Positions 43,330 through 55,273 are shown, counted from the first letter of the stretch. The stretch is DNA of 64,000 bases from Heliocidaris erythrogramma (GCA_025617745.1 CM046863.1:59910085-59974084), one strand, 5' to 3'. Made by a program: numbers and translations. Notes: generated from the sequence alone by a model not told the origin.

Positions 43330-43765
43330 AAATAATAGGCCAGGAGCCTGTCCCGAAATAGTCACCCCCATATTACATATGAGATTTGACCCCTTAAATT
43401 TACTTAGATCATCCATATCATATTTTATAAAAAGCTTGTCAGGCCGAACGAAGCCGCCGGGTTCGGCCCCCAGAGCCCCCCCCCCCCCCGAAAAGAAAAG
43501 GGCCCCCGGCCAAGTCGGGTCGATTTCAACCCGTCTAACATATACGCCAGACTTTGTCAGAAGGAAGTTGTATGACTATACATTACATTACCAAAAATAC
43601 TGACCAAATTTTCCGTCGGGATGGGTTGTCAGACGGCCCCTAAAAATTGGGGCATATTTTTCCAAGGACCACATTTTGTCAGAAGGAAGAAATATGGGTG
43701 TACATCACAAAAATATTAAAACTGACAAAAGGTTCCATCGGGAAGGTGGTGTAACATGCCCCTGA
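43330..43765. repeat. Dispersed repeat (CAGGAGCCTGTCCCGAAAT)
   Basis: CCAGGAGCCTGTCCCGAAAT recurs as its reverse complement at about 57,635. GGTTGTCAGACGGCCCCTAA near 43,625 recurs as its reverse complement near 49,155. These look like ends of a dispersed element. A poly-C run lies at 43,481. Confidence 0.5.
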
Positions 43766-44063
43766 AAAAACACACCAACCTGCCTCAAATGCTCTGGATA
43801 GAGAGAAAACATTTTTTTTTTGCATTACAACCATAATACCTGGAAAATGTCACATTCAATTCAGCATGAATTTATAAAGTACAATCTCGAGTATTTTAGC
43901 ATTCTGTGGATGCATTTGTGTCAAAATCATTTCAATAATAAGTATGTTATTATTAGTATAATGGCAAAATTGTATATACCTTTCTCAAAAGTAGTCGAAT
44001 GGTTATGAATATGTAAACACACCGATTGTCCATCTGTGCCTGTGTGACAAACATAATATACAG

Positions 44064-44717
44064 TGTGAGTCAGAAAAAAAATGTTACACTTGTTTTAATT
44101 GAGTACTTTTAAAAAAAATGTGGGATTAACAGAGTATTTTTTAACATGTATAAATAGAGTTTAGTTATCTTCCTTCGTTGTTTTGTAACAATGAGCGTAA
44201 AGTTTATGCATATGTTCAATCAAGACAAATAAACATGAGAACTAATAAATAAATAAAGCCAGAAATCATAACATTCAGTAATCTTCACTGAAAAGTCCCT
44301 TTTCATAGTCAATTTGGGCAATTGGACATAGCTTTCAATCTTCCACATGGCGTATTTCTGACCTCGATGGAGCATCGCTGCCATGGCCCTACGAAGTGTC
44401 TGCCTGTCTTATCGCAGATTGGTTGCTTCTCTGATGATTCATTGCTGCAAGTCATCCAGGTCTGCAGGTGGGCTGCTGTACACCTTGGACTTCAGGAACC
44501 CCTAGACGAAATAGTCCATGGGTGTTAGGTCTGAAGATCTTGGGACCATTCCACAGGTTCGCCTAATGAGCGCTACGACTCAATTGTTATTACAAAAGGC
44601 TTCCTTGCTAATTGTACTTGCTAATTGTTATTTCAGCTATGGTACAAAAATTATGTTTTCTATCATATTTGTAATATAAGCATTTTAAAAGTGTAACTGT
44701 TTTTTCTGACTCGCACG
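44064..44717 (-). mobile_element. Tc1/mariner-like element, internally deleted
   Basis: The ends GTGTGAGTCAGAAAAAAAATG and TTTTTTCTGACTCGCAC, the latter preceded by AAAGTGTAACTG, are inverted repeats. The minus strand between 44,560 and 44,330 carries a broken transposase C-terminal segment in which pieces resembling SSDLTPMDYF, LKSKVYSSPPADLDDL and AMLHRGQKYAMW appear in shifting frames. That is the region around the last catalytic acidic residue in Tc1/mariner proteins. It is non-functional. Confidence 0.7.
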
Positions 44718-44799
44718 AAAACTTGCAAGGTGTTTGTGTAAGAATCCATTATTACCCTCTGAAGTTCATAACGAGGTAGAAAATGAACGTTGCCGGTCA

Positions 44800-45120
44800 T
44801 ATGTGTTCACTGGCGGAGACAGGGGGGCACCGGGGGCCATGGCCAATCTATTCAGCCACTGGAAGAAAAAAAAAGCGAGAGCGACATGCAGCGAAAAAGC
44901 GGGGGAAATGAGAGAAAAGAGCCTAAAAGGGGCTACAAGCGTCAAACGTCAAATTTTTTTGAAGGGGGAAATAACTCTCTTCTCCCTGCACCCACACCTG
45001 TTACCATGGGTGTCGATCCCAGTGGGATGGGGGTATATATCAAAAAAAAAATTGAGGTGGGGGATGGCCTGTATTATTACCCCCCCCCCCCCCCCAGTAT
45101 TTTTGGATCATGATATACAT
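44800..45120. repeat. TGGCGGAGAC / poly-C repeat
   Basis: It contains CACTGGCGGAGACAGGGG, CTCCCTGCACCCACACCTG and a run of about 16 C at 45,080. The CTCCCTGCACCCACC module recurs at 46,460, 46,615 and 46,800. Confidence 0.5.
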
Positions 45121-45124
45121 TGAC

Positions 45125-46130
45125 TTAAATCTAATAATTATCCAAACTCATGATGTTTGATCTTGAAATACCATCACATTCTTTAATGATTAAATGTAAG
45201 GAAATAAGAAATGCCATAATTTCAATGCGAAAATATCGTTCGCTCGAATTGTTATTCTCATTTAAGGGTTAAGGGGTTCCGTCCATTGGCGTAGATCCGT
45301 GCATTTCTTCTTTTCATTAAAAACCATTTTGGGATGCTCTAAAGTTTTATCGACAGATTTTTGAAAAATTCCCTGATGTAGGAGGGGGATAACCCCTCCT
45401 ACCACCGCTCGGTCTCTTCGCTCAGTGGTGTATGTAGGGGACAGGGGGCACGTTCCCCGTGCAGCACTTGGAGGGGGCGCAAAAAACGCAAAGGAGAGAA
45501 AGAAAAATAGGGGGAAATGAATAAAAATCATAATCTTTACGGATCACCGCCCTAAATCCGCAAGGTAAATGCACTAGAATTTTTTTTTTGACGGTTTTGA
45601 AATGCGAACATTTTCCAAAGCTCGGTCGCTTTGCTCCGGGTCCCTCGCATAATAATTTTCTTTCAGGATCTCGTAATTTCGCTCCCCCAGTATATAGTTC
45701 TTAAACCATTGGCTACTGAATTCTTTAACTCTCATAGGCTTAATACAGGAGACCCCCGGTTCCCGTAGTCTAGGGGTTAAATAGCATAAAGGCTTCAAAA
45801 GGTTTGAAAAAAAGATGTAATTGATTTGCTCGCTGTATTATGTAAGTTTCATATGACTCCTGCTAAATATTGCGCTCCCAACATAGGATAAAGTGTATAA
45901 AACAGCATTTGCAAAGGTTCAACTTTTGATAGAAATCTCAACTTCAGGTCGCCTTGATGAATTCATCGACTCGTTCTCAAGCCTATAGGGTTTTGTTAGT
46001 TCTGCTCCCGATTGTAGAAGTTAGTGAATAGAAAACCGTTTATCAATGTATAAAATTCGAGCTTCTCTACCGCTCTATTGCGGTGGTCAAGTGCAAAATT
46101 CCTTGGGTAAAATGCACAAGAAAGAAAAGA
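45125..46130 (+). repeat. 1-kb dispersed repeat, copy shared with 47.9-48.8 kb
   Basis: Shared markers in order include GTTTGATCTTGAAATACCAT, AAGGGGTTCCGTCC, CATTTCTTCTTTTCATTAAA (or TTCCTTCTTTTCATTAAA), GGAGGGGGCGCAAAA, AAAGCTCGGTCGCTTTGCTC, GCATTTGCAAAGGTTCAAC and GAAAACCGTTTATCAATG. Both copies are in direct orientation, 2.7 kb apart. An internal boundary, CAGTGGTGTATGTAGGGG, marks a nested CAGTGGCG-type element. Confidence 0.7.
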
Positions 46131-46189
46131 AATGTTGCGTCCAAATAACAATATTGAAAAGCGGTCCGGGCGTCGAACTATAACTTTCC

Positions 46190-46830
46190 GCCTAAAAAAA
46201 ATTGTTTGTTGTAGGCTACAAGCCGTTATTTTTCTCTCAAATTTGCTAAAACGTCAAAGCTTTCGCACTTCGCGGTAGAAGGGGTTAACTCCCCTTCCCT
46301 TCACCCATTGGCGGATCCAGGGGGGGGGGGCACTTCCGGCACGTGCCCCCCCCCTTTAGACGATCCGCCATTTTCTCGAGTGTGCCCCCTTTTTTTCTCA
46401 AATTTGCTTAAAACGTCAGAGCTTTCACGCTTCGCGCGGGAAGGATAAACTCCCCCTCCCTGCACCCACCCATGTTACATACAGTGCAGTATTGCGTCCA
46501 AATAACTGAAAAGCGGCCAGGTCGTCGAACAAACTTTCTGCCTTAAAAAGTGCTACGAGTCGTTATCTTTCTCTGAGATTTGCTGTAAAACGTAAGAGCG
46601 TTCGCGCTACTCCCCCTCCCTGCACCCACCCCTGTTAAATACAGTGCAGTATTACGTCTAAATAACTGAAAAGCAGACAAGGCGTCGAACTATTACTTTC
46701 CGCCTAAAAAAAAGGTGCTACGAGCCGTTATCTTTCTCTCAGATTTGCTGTAAAACGTAAGAGCTTTCGCGCTACGCGCGGGAGGGAGGAAACTGCCCCT
46801 CCCTGCACCCACCCCCTGGGGTGCACGCTT
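46190..46830 (+). repeat. ~190-bp tandem repeat, about 3.5 units
   Basis: Units share CGTCGAACTATTACTTTCCG, GTTATCTTTCTCTCAGATTT, AAAACGTAAGAGCTTTCGCG and CTCCCTGCACCCACCC. A 66-bp GGCGGATCCAGG..GATCCGCCA mini-element with a G run sits at 46,314-46,373. Confidence 0.7.
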
Positions 46831-46874
46831 TGCGAGCTCATCACCAATTTCGCACAACCGCCCACTGTCTTCTG

Positions 46875-47000
46875 TGGTTGATTGATTGAATTGGTTTATT
46901 GTCATAAAAATCATTAAGCATGCAGCTAAAAGCTGACATTGTTCAATTGACAAGATAAAATACATTAAAGTAAAATATTATAAAGTTAAAATATATAAGG
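46875..47000 (-). mobile_element. LINE 3' tail-like fragment
   Basis: GATTGATTGAATTGGTTTAT followed by TGTCATAAAAATCAT resembles the reverse complement of a LINE tail (short tandem repeat plus polyA-like signal). Weak. Confidence 0.3.
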
Positions 47001-47017
47001 ATATATATAGTACTATG

Positions 47018-47703
47018 AAAATACTCCGATCAGAGTTATGATGAGTTTCAAATTGTTGGACCTTTTATTTCAGATCATCTTCAGGAACTAAAAATATAAG
47101 TGAGCATGAGCTGTTTGTATAGTCTGAAAGTTGACATCAAGTAAATTCAGTCATATAAATTACAAACAGAAAAGGAACAAGATTAAAAGTTACAAAGGAG
47201 AGTGACTGAGAAGTATACCAACAAATTGAATGTTAAATGGGATCAAGAAATTGAATACAGTAAGAATGTTGATTAGGGGATAATATATATTGTATAGCCT
47301 ACAAAGGGAAAGTAACAGACAATCTAATTGTAGAGGGTATACTAGTCAAGAGTAGGTTACAGGAGTTCAAGTGATTGAACAATTAATTATTAAAGGGAGG
47401 ACAACATTATATAGAATGTAACTGAATGAGGGAGACATAACGATAGAACAATAAACACTACTTGTTATAAAAGGCTGATGACTTGTCATGAACTTGAACT
47501 CATGTAACCTACTCTTCACTATATAGTATACCCTTTACAATTATATTGTCTGTTTGTAATATATCTGACTGAGTTCATTTGATGTCAAGCTTTCAGACTA
47601 TATATAAACAGCTAATGCTCACTTATATTTTAGTTCCTGAAGATGATCTGAAATAAAAAACTCGAAAAAATTTGAAACTCATGACTCTGATCGGAGTATT
47701 TTT
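47018..47703. mobile_element. 686-bp foldback element
   Basis: The left arm AAAATACTCCGATCAGAGT, CAGATCATCTTCAGGAAC, ATATAAGTGAGCATGAGC is matched on the right by GCTCACTTATATTTTAG, GTTCCTGAAGATGATCTG and ACTCTGATCGGAGTATTTTT. Pairing extends inward through GTAGGTTACAGGAGTTCAAG and its counterpart GAACTCATGTAACCTAC. The loop lies near 47,400. No coding sequence. Confidence 0.8.
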
Positions 47704-47814
47704 CTAGCAATGTATTTGTGTCATGAATGGTATAGATTTCAGCATGCAGCCACATAGGCCAGATACTTGGCAAGCTCCTCTCTTATGTCTGACAGCATTT
47801 GGTCCATGGGTATG

Positions 47815-48830
47815 GTTGTCGATCCCCGGGGGGGGGGGGGGGGTATATATCAAAAAATAAAATGAAGTGGGGGAGGGGTGGCTTGTATTATCACCCCCCG
47901 ATATTTGTTGATATAATAAATAAGAATTATGATATATTAACTTAAAACAAATAATTATCCCAACTCATTATGTTTGATCTTGAAATACCATTACGTTAGA
48001 AAAAAGGAAATAAGAAATGCCATAATGTCAAGGCAAAAATATCGAAGAATTTTTTTTTCGCTCGCATTGTTATTCTCAACTAAGGGGTTCCGTCCGCCCA
48101 TTGTCGTAGATTCCTTCTTTTCATTAAAAACCATTTGGGATGCTCTTAAATGCAAGTTTTCCAGACAGACTTTTGAAAAAGTCCCTGGTATGGGAGGGGC
48201 ATTCAGTGGCGTATCTAGGGCAGGGGGTTGGGGGCAGGGGCACGTCCCCAGGTGGTACTTGGAGGGGGCGCAAAATACGCAAAGGAGAGGGGGAAAAAAG
48301 AGAGGGAAATTAAGAAAAATTAAAATCTTGCGCCCGGATTGTGCGTCCCAAAATCAGCAAGGTAAATGCACTAGAAATCTAGTTTCTGGAGGTTTGAAAT
48401 GCAAAATTTTTCCAAAGCTCGGTCGCTTTGCTCCCTCGCATAATTATTTTCTTTCAGGATCTATAATTTTGCGCCCCAGTATATATTTCTTAAATAGCAT
48501 AAAGGGTTCAAAATGTGAAAAATAAAGGTGTAATTGCTTTGCTCGCTTTATCATGTAAGTTCATATAACTCCTGCTAAATATTGCAATAGAGTATAAAAC
48601 AGCATTTGCAAAGGTTCAACTTTTGAAAGAAATCTCAACTTCAGGTAGCCTTACTGAATTTCTCGATTTTGTCTCAAGCCTACAGGGTTTTTGTTAGTTT
48701 TGCTCCCGATTGTAGAAGGGAGTGAATAGAAAACCGTTATCAATGTACGTATAGAATTTGAGCTTTTCTACCGCTCAATTGCGGTGGTCAAGTGCAAAAT
48801 TCCTTGGGTAAAATGCACAAGAAATTGCGT
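47815..48830 (+). repeat. 1-kb dispersed repeat, second copy
   Basis: Direct-orientation homologue of 45,000-46,130, sharing GTGTCGATCCC/TGTCGATCCCC, a poly-G run here at 47,828, TTTGATCTTGAAATACCATT and the GCTCGGTCGCTTTGCTCCCT module. It includes a CAGTGGCGTATCTAGGG terminus at 48,204. Confidence 0.7.
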
Positions 48831-48913
48831 TTTCAGGGTTAAAAATTGAAAATTTTGCCGCTCGGTCGCGTTGCTCCCTCTCTTACACAATACCGTAGAT
48901 AGGTTTGGGCACT

Positions 48914-48914
<1 letters not shown>

Positions 48915-48986
<72 letters not shown>

Positions 48987-49056
48987 GGTAACTTCACTTT
49001 TTTGCCGCAGGCGCCATAATCCCTAGATACGCCACTGGCTTCGCTCCCTCCGGTCC

Positions 49057-49095
<39 letters not shown>
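48915..49095. repeat. 71-nt poly-G and 38-nt poly-C facing each other
   Basis: An uninterrupted G run lies at 48,915-48,985 and an uninterrupted C run at 49,058-49,095, separated by 72 bp that include CTAGATACGCCACTGG. Lengths are as given in this assembly and may be inexact. The open frame of polyproline/polyglycine across them is not a gene. Confidence 0.85.
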
Positions 49096-49098
<3 letters not shown>

Positions 49099-49556
49099 CA
49101 TGAACATGGATCGACACCCCTCTCCATGGGCCTTAAGGAAAGAAATTTTTAGGGGCCGTCTGACAACCCATCCAGACGGAAAATGTTATCAATTGTTTGT
49201 GTTTTGGTAATGTATACCAAAAAAAAAAAAACACGGAAAGAAAACGACATCAACGGTGCATGACAGTTGATAAAAAAGAATAATCGGTAGTGATGTTGTT
49301 TTTGTTTCACTTTCAAGTCATTATCTTGATTTTTTTAAAGCTATTGTTTCCTTACTGTATTACAATGGCCGAACTTCTGAACTTCAGTGATTTAGCATTT
49401 GCCTTTTTTTTTCTTCACTTGACCAATTTTGTAAATTGGTATATGTTACAAAACATTGAAATCATAGTAAGTGGTCATATCAAAATCAACCTTAATGATT
49501 TCACTTCACGCCCCCCTCTTGAATCAATCCATCTTTCACAACCATTACTACAACAG

Positions 49557-50035
49557 GTTAGAGAAGTTAAATTTGAGGGATCTTCTATTACTATCGACGT
49601 GACGAATGGGTTATGGTCCTGCCTGGGATCATTTTCGATGCTACATACTCTCATCATCTCAGACTCCTCTCTGAGTTTCCCGTCATCTTCACCTAAGCTT
49701 CCAGTCGTCACAAAGCTTATAGCAAAGGGGGTGACGGCACAAAGCTACGAAGGTCTGCTCTCATCGCTCCCAGGCTTGAAAGAGATCGATATCACTATCG
49801 ATGATGCAGAGAGGAACATTACGGCCAGCTCTAGGCCTATGCGTCATCAGACCGGGGATCACGTCTCATCCTCACTTTCAACAGAAGAGATGACTGGCTC
49901 GAAAGACACGATTGCAGGACTAGGCCTTCTGATCAGCGAACAAACCCCAAACCAACAATGGCTACATTTGTTCGGGCAGAAGGGCAGAGATGAGGAATCC
50001 TTGGTTGACCTCTTTGGCAAGTCATTGCAGTTAAA
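49557..50035 (+). CDS. NLR gene, LRR-like exon A
   Basis: Starting VREVKFEG after CTACAACAG and ending TTAAA before GTGAGT, this 479-nt exon enters in phase 0 and exits in phase 2. It aligns without gaps over its first ~75 residues with exon B: LWSCLGSFSMLHTLIISDSS, LPVVTKLIAKGVT, SYEGLLSSLPGLKEIDITID. The LxxLxIS and LPxLxEIDI spacing is leucine-rich-repeat-like. The second half has GLGLLISEQ, also shared. The start is set by equal length to exon B. The polypyrimidine tract is modest and an upstream extension of the open frame cannot be excluded. It follows the phase-0 end of NACHT. Confidence 0.7.
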
Positions 50036-51900
50036 GTGAGTAGGCCCTAGGCTAGATCTAACGTTAAATCTAAACTAGTAACTGCCTATGCTATAGCCTA
50101 GCCCTACGCCTAAGTTCTAACACAGCTGCTGTTACTGTTAGTGTTAGTTAATGTCAATAATGCACGTTTTCAGGTCGATATCAATGCCGGCGCCGATGTC
50201 AAATTTTGTTCTTAAAAATGAAGGGGTCCTAAAGCTACGCACATGCAATAAATGAATGCAAATTGATATTGAAATTGACTGTGTGTATCGCGTGTGTGTT
50301 TTAGCCTTATTTGAACGCGTTGCATTGTGCGTGTATGTGTTTTGTATGGTGCGTAGCAACGAACGTAGAGGGCGGCAACACTTTGCAGTCTTGCTATGAG
50401 GAAGGTTCACTTCGCTAAATTTCTGTGACCATCGTTTTCTCTCAGAGAGGTTTTTAGGTAGATTGTAGATTTGATTTTTTTTTCAATTTATACTTTCAAA
50501 AACATTTGAATTAAAATGTTAAAATCAGATGTTATGTTCAATAATATTTGTCAATGATTTTTATAATTTTCAAGAGAAAAAAGATTAAAATAGTTATAAA
50601 TTTATCATTTCACTTTACGATACAATAATATGTATTTGTGAGGTTGCTAACGTTTTCCTGCTATATTTCGCTGCTACTGCTGTATTTCGATTTCGATCCA
50701 TGTCCATACAGTGTATGTGCATATATACCGTGTACATTATTGCTACACAAATACAGTTCTCTCTCTCTCGATCTGACCGCCTATAGACTCAGAGTCAGAG
50801 TCAGAGCTCGACGATGGATCAATCAAGGTTTGATTTTAGTTATAAATTTAGATTAACTTATTTGAAATGATGATGAAACAAATTTGGCAATCCAGGGTAA
50901 TAAAATAGTGTTAGCATGCATGTCGTTAATATGTTAAATTTAAAAAAAATGTTCGGATGCTGGATGGAGCGATGATGATCATGATGATGGATGGGGGATC
51001 AGATTCGGATGACCGGACACTTAACAAAAATGAAAAAATAAGGTGGCTGGGACATAAGGAATTCTTGCCGTGATAATCATCATCGATATATTTTTCTATT
51101 TAATATCGGGCAAACCCACAAAATAGGGGCAGGTCGGCGTGCGCGTGCCATGTTTTACAATTACAGTGCGGAGAGGCGGCAGAGGCAAAAATGAACACAT
51201 GTAACAAGTTCATAATCAAGTTCAAAACAACTTCCAAATATATTTTAAATCAAGTAATTAATGCTGTGATAATCATATTGGCCTCTTGGCTTTCAGATTT
51301 GTAATTGTTTGATGAAAATCATAACGATTTTGGCCAGAAATGGAGTCAAACTCGCAAATGTTTCATCGCTGAATCTGGTACAAGATCGTCGCCGCCGCCG
51401 CCGCTGGGCTACATTTGCTTGCACACAAATGAATACAGCACGCGCAGACCGGCCCCTATTCTCCGGGTTTGCCTAATATCGTCTAAGTTAGATCAAAATA
51501 GGTCTAACTTAGGCCTAACATTAACAAAGTTAACGTTAACCATAATGATAATTGTATTTGTAACTTGTAACTTTTCACAAACTTGAGACAAGGTCAAACT
51601 CAAAGGCAAGCATCATGATGTTTTTATTTTTTTTTTAATTTCAAGATAGAGAGAGGGAGAGGGGTTCATATTTAGTCTTGGTTCTACTATTTGTAGACCA
51701 GAATCAAAGCACTTTTAATGAGAGGTAATAATACATCTCCACAGAGTAATCATATGGATGGCCTTTGTTGTTTCACTCAGTGACTTTCAGTAATCACATT
51801 CATTAGTCTCATGTTGACTTTGATTGCCCTCAGATAAACATGGCAAGGAACTAACTTGTGGCTGATCCACTTGAAGAGCCTAATGTTAGAGGTCTACATA
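50036..51900. other. Intron: no secure gene
   Basis: A 65-bp segment (50,350-50,415: GTAGAGGGCGGCAACACTTT and flanks) is repeated in inverted orientation at 56,232-56,297. A short ATGGATCAATCAAG before GTTTGA (50,813-50,826), downstream of an ATATATACC box, could be a first exon but has little support. Confidence 0.4.
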
Positions 51901-52645
51901 ACTCAACAACTGTTGGAGGTGCCGGATGAAGCGGAAAGTCTTACTATAAAAGACTTTGATGAGACGTGAGAAATAAACAGGTAGGTCTAGACCTAACTAG
52001 TTGGACCTAGACTTAATACCAAGGAGTTACCACAGGGTCTTACAGCTAAAAATTATATGTCTGGTAATGGTAGTGGATCCAGAATCGGTTTACTTGGGGG
52101 GGGGGGGGGGGGGGGGGGTTTAGGTTACATTGTCCAACCAAAACAGCAACAACAACAAAAGAATTCTGAGAGAATGGACATTTCATTTGTCCTTTTCCTT
52201 TATCCACTACTGAGATCTGTTTTCTTCAGTGTAATATTAAATTAGCTGTTTTAGTGTCTTTAAAAAAATCAATTATGAGATCTTTAGGGAATGTTCAGAG
52301 TGATGTCAGTATAAATAGAATTTTTTGTCCCCCTTAATTATTATATTAAACATTTCATTAATTAATGCAAACAGAAACAAAACAAAATAAGATGTGTGAA
52401 TACATTACACTTTTATTAAAATCCACAAATATTTCAGGATGGATTGTACATGCAGTTAGTATTTATCCTCTTTGAAAAGATACATAATAATGCTTCTCTA
52501 CACGACTCTCCATCTATTTTATAGATGATGATGAAGATGATGGCTTACCGCTGAGAATGAAGACAAATTCTGAGAGGAACAAATAAATACTTAGCTGCTC
52601 CAGTTTTGCATGGTAGGTCTATGCTGTAAGAGTAAGATTGCTATC
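51901..52645. other. No gene seen; poly-G tract at 52,097
   Basis: AT-rich intronic sequence with a run of about 21 G. Nothing coding. Confidence 0.4.
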
Positions 52646-52646
52646 A

Positions 52647-52832
52647 GGGGTGTCGATCCGTTTTTGGATTGGGGGGGGGGGGGGGGCAAAACACCCTAAT
52701 AGTACTTTACATGATTTTTTTCAACACCTCTTAATTACCAGCTTATCCACGGTTACGGGGGGGAATGATTTATTTGCCCTCTCAATATTATCGGGGGGGG
52801 GGGGCAACTGCCATTGCATAATCGACGCCCCT
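52647..52832. mobile_element. 186-bp MITE with internal poly-G runs
   Basis: The inverted ends CAGGGGTGTCGATCC and ATCGACGCCCCTG are flanked by ATTGCTAT and GTTGTTAT, an approximate 8-bp duplication. Two G runs lie inside (52,671 and 52,794). hAT-like by duplication length; inference. Confidence 0.6.
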
Positions 52833-53153
52833 GGTTGTTATTAGTAGCTCAATACAATCTAGGTACACATATTTTTTTTCACATAAACATCCCAACTGAA
52901 TTTTCTTGAGACTTTACTAATTTGGTTGCTTTTGAATAGCCTTGAAAATTTTATGTGTCCAACTTTTTTCCTCTTTAAGTACTTTTGAGAATTCACACTT
53001 ATTATTCCGTTTCATATAAAGAGTTGATGCTAACTGTGTTAATAGGAAGCTTAAAGTTTCAGGGTTTTATTTTAATTCTAATTGTTGCTTGTTTAATTAT
53101 CAAATACACAATGGATGCTATTTTCTAAAATCTTTCCTCTTTTCTTTCAACAG

Positions 53154-53256
53154 ATATGGATTTCTACTTCAGCTCTACTGTGAAATAGCCCCCTGCTTTG
53201 ATCAACATGTATCTCTTCTGGGTCCGCTCGCTATTCAAAAGGACAGCTATTCATAG
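53154..53256 (+). CDS. Possible alternative terminal exon of the NLR gene
   Basis: A very good acceptor (TCTTTCCTCTTTTCTTTCAACAG, here cited as its last part TTTCTTTCAACAG) precedes a frame that, joined to exon A in phase 2, reads YGFLLQLYCEIAP, then FDQHVSLLGP to a stop at 53,254. The last part overlaps a GCTATTCAAAAGGACAGC repeat, which argues against coding. It could instead be a cryptic site. Confidence 0.2.
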
Positions 53257-53400
53257 AAAACCACTATATTCATTTAACAGACGTTATGAATAGCAGTTCT
53301 TATGAATAGTTATGAATAATGGTAATTTGTCTATTTAGAAGGACCGCTATTCATTTAGTCACGCATTATGAATAAGCGGTCCTTATGAATAGCGAGGTTA
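53220..53400. repeat. TATGAATAGC inverted-repeat cluster
   Basis: Several copies of GACCGCTATTCAT and TATGAATAGCGG occur in both orientations, related to the 26-bp repeat at 14.7 kb. The motif can form hairpins. Confidence 0.6.
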
Positions 53401-53455
53401 CCCCATATCTTCATATTAAAATCATATCTGGATTCAAGTATAATATGCATGTTTA

Positions 53456-53725
53456 GGTGTCGTGGTCTTGTGTATACGTCACCAGACTGTGGATCATATG
53501 GTTCACGGTTTGAATCCTGCCGCAGCGCTAATGGCAAAACAGTCATCTACATTTGTCACTCTCCACCCAGGTGAAGTAAATGGTACCGGTTGGGAGAAAT
53601 TGCTTAAATGCCTTAGCGCCTTGCATGGCGGCTCGGCTAAAGCTGCGGTATTTAAAGGGCAGAGAGTATATTTGTATTAGTAGTTGCGCTATATAAATGG
53701 ACGTACATGTATATTATTATAATTA
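53456..53725 (+). mobile_element. tRNA-derived SINE
   Basis: A degraded A box (TGGTCTTGTG) and B box (GGTTTGAATCC) are followed by a body with GTCACTCTCCACCCAGGTG and AAATGGTACCGGTTGGGA, and an end GCGCTATATAAATGGACG with ATTATTAT. This is the core-SINE-like plan known from many deuterostomes. Confidence 0.7.
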
Positions 53726-54920
53726 GAATGACTGAACAGCAGTTTAAAGTTCTTCAATTATATCTTGAGCATTTTACCCACCCCCTCCCCATTCAAATGT
53801 TGTAGTCACATGCAGCCATTTTGTTATAGTAGCTCGTTATTGTGAGGACGTCTTCCTGTTCTGTGTGGCCTATATAGTGAGATTACAGGGCCCCTAAATG
53901 ATATTAAGATAAGCACTGCTAGGGCCACTACTTTATTAAATCTGCCCGGAGTGTATCACAAACTAATAATAATCTTATCTGATTCTATGAATTTATAAAT
54001 TATTAAGTAAATTATTATTTTATTCATTATCTACTGAGAAAATCCATACTATTCAACACTTCATTTGACTTGAAACTATCTAATTAGATCTCTATGTGTG
54101 TTCCTCCTGCCCCTTTTTTATAGTTAGATTTATAATAATAGTAACATGCAATATACATGTACCAACCTAAAAGGAGATGGATCATTTAAAGAGTTCTTAC
54201 AACTGTCAAAATTATCTTTGTTTTTTAGGAGTAAAATTGTTGTCATTGGTGTGTGTTGAATAGAAATTAGATGGTCATTTATTTCTTATGTCATTTCTTC
54301 TTTGTAGGGGTGTAGTGGGTAAAAAATCTTTAAATTGTAATTCAAATAATTTACTTCTTGGAAAGGGATTGAAGTTAATAACGTATGATTCATTTAGATT
54401 GAAATTCTTTTTTTTTTTAATGCATGTACATGTACATAATTTGTACAGAATATTATTTGACCTTGACAAGTCGGCTGTGATGGAACTATATTGTATTGTA
54501 GTATATGAAAAAAGTGTATGACTGCAGATGAATTATATAAATTATGTTGGATTTTTTTAAAGGAGAAGATTACGTGTATTTAAGAAGTAAGACAATGTCT
54601 AAACTTCTCTGAAAACTGTCCTCATTTCTGCTTGCAAGAAAATATTCATTAAAAAGTAAAAAAATATAAACGTATTTCTGAATCGACGTGTATAAACTAT
54701 TGTACCTTAAATCTTGATTGTGAGAAAGATATACATGTAATTGAAAATTATTCTGTGAACATGATAAAGGTCCTTTCACATTATATCAATGAAATGAACC
54801 ATATAGGGGAGGGGTGAATGAACCAGGACGTGTGATCAAGGTGTATGTATGAGATAGAGAGGGAAGACAAAAAGGATGAGAAAAGGCGAAACTGAGAAGA
54901 TATGGTGAAAAGGAAAGAGA
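53726..54920. other. Intron: no gene seen
   Basis: AT-rich sequence. Open frames at 54,275-54,521 on both strands have no motif. Confidence 0.4.
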
Positions 54921-54921
54921 G

Positions 54922-55273
54922 AAGGGGCGGATCCAGGGGGCACTTCCGGCCCCTGCCCCCCCTTTGGAAGAAAAGTATGCATTTTGTGCCCCCTTTTAGA
55001 ATGAAGACCTTTTTTCTTTTTTCTTCTTTTTTTTTGTTGCTTGTAAGCAAATTATGGAGGGGAAACTGGACCCCCATAACGCCCCCCCCCCCACAACTGA
55101 GCAAATTTTGAAGGTCTGGCGAAATTTTGTTGTTGTTGATAAACGCCCCCCCCCCCCCCCCCCCCCCCCGAGCGACTTTTCGAGAAGCTGGCGAGACCAA
55201 CAAAATACGAGTCTACCTTGACAAACCTTCATTTGTGTGCCCCCTCTTATACCCAATCCTGGATCCGCCCCTG
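54922..55273. mobile_element. MITE with AGGGGCGGATCCAGG ends
   Basis: AGGGGCGGATCCAGGGGG at the left and CCTGGATCCGCCCCTG at the right are inverted. The interior holds CCCCTTTGGAAGAAAA, CAAATTATGGAGGGGAAACT and poly-C runs (55,082; 55,147). Related copies lie at 4,783, 46,314 and 57,164. Confidence 0.75.

Noticed and set aside
48839-49117. Open frame with long polyglycine and polyproline
   Set aside because: It is a translation of the G71 and C38 homopolymers and has no coding support.
49290-49556. Upstream extension of the exon A open frame, with a hydrophobic N-terminus
   Set aside because: Exon B aligns with exon A only from VREV, where both have an acceptor at the same position. The extension is AT-rich and lacks an ATG context.
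50813-50826. ATGGATCAATCAAG before GTTTGA as a first exon
   Set aside because: Very short, weak donor, and no matching downstream acceptor with a long frame. Mentioned only as a possibility.
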